DNA from: Paragonimus westermani | Taxonomy: Eukaryota; Platyhelminthes; Trematoda; Plagiorchiida; Troglotrematidae | DNA length: 64,000 nucleotides | Direction: 5' to 3' | Assembly: GCA_008508345.1 (NCBI GenBank) | Contig: QNGE01003589.1 | Span: 1-64,000, forward strand | Part shown: in pieces, positions 57,601 through 64,000 of the stretch | How positions within the stretch are numbered: position 1 is the stretch's first letter | Layout of the letters: the number at the start of each line of letters is the position of its first letter | Position numbers and translations under genes: made by a program | The notes under the pieces: model-generated | Databases searched by the model: none | Told to the model about the DNA's origin: nothing | What the model saw: the letters and a program-made list of their open reading frames with translations, nothing else

Positions 57601-60600
57601 AAGTCAACCCTCACACTCAAGCCTATAGGCTAAAACCCTCATACTGATTATTTCGCTTTATTTGTTGATGCAACGTTTGTGACCTAAATACGACGCTTGA
57701 TAAACAGCCGAAAACAGTCAGCTAGTGTTGTTAGCTGTGTTACTATACCAAGGTCTTGTCTTTCTCTTGAGAGCCTACTTGGTGCTTGAATATTCTTTCG
57801 CCATCACGGAATTTCTCCTCTTTGCCTTCTTCATTACCCATTTGTCTCGTAGTTTTGAAAGAACCGACTCGATTAAGACATCACTTGCGTCAGCTAACAT
57901 CGTGAATGTTTCATTCGGTTTAGGATTTGTAAAGCATCGTGGTCTGGTGGCGGTTTTTCATTTTAGTTGGCCGAAAGTCACCTTAGAGTATTTACTGTAT
58001 GAAAGTTTTCTCTACTTTACTCGCGAATTGAATAGTGGATATAGCCTCTGAGGGATCTCCCTCATTACCTTCTATTCACGACCGACCATTCCGAGAAAGG
58101 TCTTCAGTTGACGCTTCGACGTTGAGGTGGAAAATTCGTGATGGTTTTCAGCTTGTCTGTTTGAAACCTTCTGTGACCTACTGTAACCAGAGCAGATGAT
58201 AGAACTTCGGCAGGTTCGGCGTTCCATATTGTTTATTCTCGGATGAGTTTCATCGATTCACTTCAAAACTCGTTTTAAGATTTCCGTAGGTCCAAACGTT
58301 GTGTTCCGGATTACAGCGTCCTTCTGTACTGTTTACTCACAATGGGAAATATCAGACTTCTAGAGATGACTGAAGAGTTTGCAGCTACCAAGTTAGATGA
58401 TATTGTTGATTTTCGCTACTTCTGACTTAATCAACCTGCTTATGTATAATTTGCGTCTCGGAGCTAAACCGCAACTCGCGACGTGTCTCCTAATTTGACA
58501 CGTGACTTTCTCCGTACACTCTGTTTTCAAGAGTCATTGACGGTACACGTGGTCAACGTACTGAATGTTTGTCTTCATTATCGTAAGATTTTGACAGAGA
58601 GAAGCATAATGGGTTTTATTCGTTTGGATTTTTACAAATGGTGACCTCATAGAACTCGAACGAATTGTCTTACTTCATCACTTCTGGTGACTCAGTTCTA
58701 CATTATTATCTCGCCCTGCTAGGTCATATTGATTCTAACATTTCCTATCAGGCCGTTTGTTTCTACTGGCTATGGTGTTCATTCATATAGGCATATCCGA
58801 TAAGGCCAAGATCTTTTGAATGCCATATGGTAGCTGAATCGCTGATAGTCTAACCATTCGAAGAGATTGGTTATGTGGAGTACTCTAACACATCGAAGTT
58901 GACGTCTCTAAGTCAGCAGAAGTTTTAGAATTATGGACCGAAGTTGAAACTCTGCTCTGCAATTTTACTGGACATTCTAAACGCAAAGTACCACAGACCA
59001 AGAGACGGCCACTGGTGGTATCATTGACGTTTTCGTATCCGTTCCAACAGTTTCACTAAACAGTGCGCATAACGGCCAACCAAACACGGTAATTTCAATG
59101 ACGACCCGTAGCGGTGATTAACGTAATCGAAGTTGCATCTTGTCAACCCATTTTGTACAGGATGTAGAAAATGAAGCATGTTCCTGGTTTTTACCGACGT
59201 GCAAGTTGGCACGTCTCCGTTTACAGTGGACGAGGTATCAAACACCCACAGCTCACAGTTCCGTGCCACCAACCAAAACCCTACAGCTACTTACAAGCAA
59301 CGCTTGTTAACCTTTGACTCGAGCCTCCGGTGGATACTCCGTTGGATGTTTACAAATGCCGAGGTAAATTTTATCAGAAGCTGCATCGATTGTATGCGAT
59401 ATTTTGAACTTCTAGTTGACGTGCTACGCCGTAAGCCAATCAGTTACAATTTTTTGCTAAGCATATACTGCAAACACACATCAGTCGCGATCATAACCCT
59501 CATTTAATCCCAACCTGCAACCCTTATAATTCTGCAACTTAGTCGCACATAAATCTACATTCCATCATCGACTTCTAATCCCACTCGTCACATCCACACC
59601 AACGGGGTTCCCGTGCTAGATACGGCCCAGCCGGCTGGCACCTGATAACCTATGACTCACTAGGACAAAATTTAAACACAAGCTTGAACTCTGAATGATG
59701 AACCGCTTCGACAGTCCATGGGCTTCACCACTAGATTTGGTCCCAACACAGTCAGGCGACAGATGTCCTTGAGTTGATTACACAGAGGGGAGCAAGCATC
59801 CGTCTCCGACAAGTACCGACCTATTCAAGATTTGACTACATATTTACATGGGAGAACCATTTTTGTAAGACATACTTGTGTATGCATTTCTCAAGATTTC
59901 GATTGCAAGAATTATATAATGGATGGCATGAAACGGTTTGTGCTCAAGCAGATTTCGTTGCACCTTTACTAGCCAAATGTACGAAATTCCAAACCACAAA
60001 ATAAACACAAAAAGGTGAGAGACAAAAACATTCCGTTTGCAAACAGGCACTACCAATGCATTTCGTTTACAGTAAGAACCGATCGAATTACGGCTAAATA
60101 AACCTGAGCACAAATCACGTCACGTCAACCATTGATCTGTTTCATTCAACTTTTCAACGGGAAGTGGTTGCCTCGAAAGACGAACCATTCCTTTGACGTT
60201 TTCGAATTCCTTAGAATGCTGTTTGATGTGACCAGTGCAGCTCAAGATTTTTAAAGCTTCACTGGTGAAGTTACAGGGAGTTTGCATTTTACCAAACCTC
60301 TGCTTGGATGGCACCTACAACAGGAGCATCTTAGACACCTTCACACCTTTGATCTAGCACGGTTATACATTGAACTTCTTCAAATGCGAACTAGGTAATG
60401 CCAACACTGAGTTTGTGGATCACTAGAAGTCAAATAATGGAATCACTAAACTAACGGATAAGGTCAAAGCCATCCGTGAGTAAACCGAGCCGAAATCCTC
60501 GAAACAGCTTCGTTGTCTCGGTGGTCTGGTCCACTGCTACAGGCGTTTTATACCTCGATGCGCCTATGTACCGTAGCAAATGACTGGCCTTGGCCGCCAC

Positions 60601-60880
60601 ACTGACCCGAAGGTCGAGAACTTCCGTCAAAGATGTTTCCTCACAATGCAGTCATACCAGACAACTTCTGCAGAACCAAACTTTTGGGACATTCCTCAGT
60701 GAACACCGCGTCATGCAATTCCTACCTCATTTCACCGCACATTGGTTAACACACCGCATCATCTGTGCCAACTAGTCCCCAGTTTTAGCGTCACACAAAT
60801 GGGATCCTCTTGGCACTTTTCTTTTGTATGATGCACGTTTTCTGCTTGTTAATTTGGTGTGTTTACTACCACCACCTGAA
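57601..60880. other. No recognisable gene
   Basis: ORFs of 60-109 codons occur on both strands (57,725-58,051; 59,178-59,507; minus 59,844-60,314) without motifs I can name. Confidence 0.35.
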
Positions 60881-60889
60881 CTGTGTTTG

Positions 60890-61170
60890 TCGTCTCACAA
60901 AATAACTTATAACCATCCTTCAAGAATAGGGTCACTTCCGTCAGTCACGTTAGGCACGCGGAACATAATGACAGGGGATTTAGTAGCCATTATGACCGAA
61001 CTAGTACTTGGTGGTACACTTGGGCTACCCAGTGAATTCGCCTCACTTGCGTCTTCGTTCAAATACGACTGTGACGGCCCTGCTGCTCGTTTTGGCATAC
61101 CGCATACAAAGGGTGATATTATTTTTTTATATCTCCGTTTATTGTCGTAAAAAACGCAACAAACTGTTTA
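60890..61170 (-). other. Weak antisense ORF, Ser/Pro-rich
   Basis: The minus frame is open from about 61,170 to 60,890 and contains KRAAGPSQSYLNEDASEANS and GSPSVPPSTSSVIMATKSP. Composition suits a disordered protein segment, but no splice sites, domain or neighbouring exon could be matched, and the opposite strand is also open (60,824-61,150). It is more likely chance than gene. Confidence 0.2.
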
Positions 61171-61689
61171 AAAGGAGTGCTCACCATAATTTCTGTTGTG
61201 TCATCTGTTGCAAACAAACGTTTAGCAACAAGTGAGGCAATACTTGAATTGTTTTGCAACTTGGTACAAAATTGCAATTTCTATTTTTAGTTTGCAGCAT
61301 TGCTATCGGATTATTTTAGTGGTTCCGACATTTCCGCCGTTTGAAAATAATATTCCATTTGAGTCAGATGTTCGTGGAACCCGTGAGAAGCCGTATAAAA
61401 TGCAATTAATCACAGCCACCCGTGTAATACCAACTTCAACAAATCAAGATCGCCTGCAAAGTTTCGTCTATACTGCACTGGGACAGAGCTGTGAGTACAA
61501 ACTATGTAACCATAGTTTCGGCACCAGAATGTCAGATGAGTACACCTAGAATTGCAACTGTCTCATTTGAGGGATAATTAAAAGTTTCATGTTATTGCGA
61601 CTTTAACCCCAATGGCGTATTCATATTCACAAGGTAAAGACAAGTGAGAAAAACTAGAATAACTTCTTCATTATAACACTGCAAGAAGT

Positions 61690-61820
61690 AAAATTTATCA
61701 TGTCTTGTTCGGACTACCAGGAACACGATTTGAACCGAAAGCGCCGAATGATCCGTAGGTAACGAAGGTTGTCTTGAACACTGATGTTCTAACCTTACTC
61801 TGGAATACTTGGTTAGCTCG
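61690..61820 (-). mobile_element. Possible degraded tRNA-headed SINE
   Basis: The minus strand has a good box B, CGGTTCAAATCGTG (about 61,737-61,724), about 50 bases after a poor box A-like AAGGTTAGAACATCAG. No hammerhead core follows. It could be chance. Confidence 0.25.
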
Positions 61821-61829
61821 TACAGCAAA

Positions 61830-64000
61830 GTCAATCCTGCACTCAAAAGATAGCTATTATGAGCTCAGAACTTCGTGGCTGCTGTCTAACGTCGGGAAGA
61901 GGGTGTGTGAACAAACATTGCATTAAAAATTGCTGAGCGCTGATGGAGTAGATGTTGCAGCGTGCTCACAGAATTTCGTATCTTACAATTCTCATTGCCT
62001 TCCGCACCTTTCACCTTCTGCAAGTTTATATGTACACTTGATATTTAAGCTTTGTGAATGAATCATGAGCCGGGTGTTCTTCCTCTGTTTCACATCGTCT
62101 GCGTTACTTATTTTCGGGGAGTTGAAGGTTAACGAAATCAGGTATTTACTTCAGCGAGTTTCGGGATTTGTCCGTCTTCATGATTGCTTCTGTTCTGAGC
62201 TTATAATACTTTCGGCGAAGCAAGGTGGATCAAACCCACTGGAAATATCATCATCCAGTATGATAGACCTCTAAACCAACGCAAATTCAAGAACTATTAT
62301 GAGTTGGTTCTATCTGTTTTCATCACATTTTTTTCTTTCGCATTCATGGCTAGGCTGCACAAAATGTCTTCCTTTGTTGTGGTTGGACTGAACAGTACAG
62401 ATTCAGTACAGCAATTTATTTGAGCAGACTGTTGTACACTGACTACCCCATTTATATTTTGTTCAGATCGTTAAAATATTCTCCGTTTGCAACTTAGTAA
62501 TGAAGATAATTCTTTGTATGATTTACTTGCCTTTCACGAAAGGAAAACTACGGAATTTATTGCAAGCCAGACGTCAGTAGCATATGCTATTGACAATTAC
62601 GCAGTTGGTTAATCTGAAAATTATTTCATCAGACTTGTATACATTTTTTTATTGTTCTCACAGCTTGTCCCAGAATGTATTATAGAAAGAACAGTCATGT
62701 TACTCAAAGTTGTCTGTGTTCACTACACTGCATCCACTTTGTGTCATGGCTTAATTACTGAAGAGTGCACGGCAAATTTCACGTGTCAATACGTCCTTAT
62801 CATCAATTGCATGCTTGACCTGATCGGAGGCCAAACTGGAGAGTTCCGTCGAAATCTCTTGTTAATAGTACTACAGTCACGTTACAATGTGGTTAGATGA
62901 ATTACTCGGATTCTGACGGTTCACTGATGCAGTTAGGCTATCATTAAAACTTTGGTCAGCCAAGTGGAATTTGAGTGATTAAGACCGTAAAACATAGGTG
63001 GTCCGTTCGACCACTACTTTGGCTGCAGATGATTACGATAAGTAAAATGTCATTATCTCGTGTGAGTATCTACATGACTGTCTGATCATTTGAAGCCGTA
63101 TCTACCGAATTACTGAGGTGGAACTGATGTTACGTTACGAGGTCACTCCCACCTCAGGTGGTACACGCTGTTTATCAAGGTAGGCTGTCACTTTCATTGT
63201 TACGTCTGAAACCACACACTTGTGTAACTTGTATCCAGTCCTTTATCTGCGGTTATTTACGATTACCTCTGTCTCACAGGCCACACTGTAACCCGAGTTA
63301 GGCTATCTAGGTTGAACATAGATATACACACATTATAAGCAACCTTATTAAAGACATGCAATCAATGGAGGCTCGCGCAAAGCCTTCAGTTAGCACGACA
63401 GAAGTCGACCAGTCTCAATCAATGAGATTTACCGTGTTAAATCTGTCAGTAAGAGACGGTTGACTACGACAACGTGTTTTAACTTGATTCGGAATCAAAC
63501 AGCTGAATCAATTGAATCTAGGCCGTAGAGCTCGGTGTAAAATTGAGTAGGTAGAAGCAGAACACTTGCAACCGGTGATTCAAGCGTTTTTTCCATAAAA
63601 AGTGTATTTTTTTTCCCAGTTAGCTTCAAGAAATGACCATACCATATAACCGCTAGTCAGGTAGGTGATGTCATACGGGTATTATCTGTGTAGTTCACTG
63701 ATGGCTGCTATCCCCACTACCATTCTTCCAGACGTAACAGACTCGTACCATCGATAGCAGCTGGCCGTGCTCAGTAACCAGTAGCAGGCACCGTTAAGCA
63801 GCCCATGAACAATCTACCTTGGTGGACGGAATTGCACATGTGCTAAATTTGAACAAATAAGTCAAAATCATTTGTCCGCACAATGTATCCCTTCAGAATG
63901 TTACACTGCGTTCCACCAGATACATATTACGATCTGCGAGTTGAGATAGCAAAGTTCAGTGAACTATGTGAGGCCAGACGACTAAACCAGTAAACGTGGC
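61830..64000. other. No recognisable gene to window end
   Basis: Short ORFs only (longest plus 62,652-62,900). No RT motif, tRNA or microsatellite of note. Confidence 0.4.

Noticed and set aside
57725..58051. 108-codon hydrophobic ORF downstream of the promoter-like cluster
   Set aside because: No recognised domain, and composition follows the local T-rich bias; kept only as context for the promoter candidate.

Overview
The window is eukaryotic and looks like a digenean trematode (fluke) genome. It has sparse host coding sequence, one multi-exon gene with a tiny first intron and a ~10 kb second intron, many decayed non-LTR retrotransposons of the two kinds typical of flukes (RTE/SR2-like with YADD, CR1/Jockey-like with FADD), a tRNA-headed SINE carrying a hammerhead ribozyme (the arrangement known from the schistosome Sm-alpha family), and introns of only 33-37 nt. 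Genus cannot be fixed from the sequence. Nothing bacterial (operons, RBS, CRISPR) is present.

Layout. 1-1.4 kb: tail of a CR1-like element. 2.4-4.85 kb (minus): relic of a MULE-type transposase gene (FAR1/ZSWIM-like N-terminus, partial DDE domain, SWIM zinc finger) interrupted by four minute introns; a single N flanked by a perfect 58-bp duplication marks a bad contig join inside it. 5.1-5.8 kb: a 69-bp inverted repeat, a dispersed repeat (here R1) and a CR1 3' tail. 6.3-7.66 kb: RTE 3' half. 8.7-9.45 kb (plus): second MULE relic. 9.9-12.7 kb: CR1-like copy with RT and 3' UTR. 13.1-25.4 kb: a succession of decayed CR1-like and other ORF remnants, with an (AAT)n microsatellite at 21.0 kb.

25.88-42.58 kb (plus) is the only intact host gene I can support: a lysosome-associated membrane protein (LAMP) family gene of five coding exons and 260 codons, with signal peptide, one LAMP domain, a transmembrane helix and a tyrosine lysosomal sorting tail. 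Its introns hold retroelements: intron 2 has two RTE copies, one carrying the SINE/hammerhead insertion; intron 3 has a minus-strand RT fragment and a 51-bp tandem duplication.

46.7-50.7 kb: two head-to-tail RTE copies, the first internally deleted. 50.8-52.2 kb (minus): long decayed Ser/Thr-rich reading frame of unknown origin. 52.2-64 kb: mostly unrecognised non-coding sequence, with a CCAAT/CCAAT/TATA cluster at 57.5 kb, a weak antisense ORF at 61 kb and a weak tRNA-like SINE candidate at 61.7 kb.

No operon-like cooperation is visible. The repeats relate to each other as families (two MULE copies, several RTE copies, CR1 copies), and the LAMP gene is independent of them. All homology statements come from reading translated motifs by eye; no database search was run.
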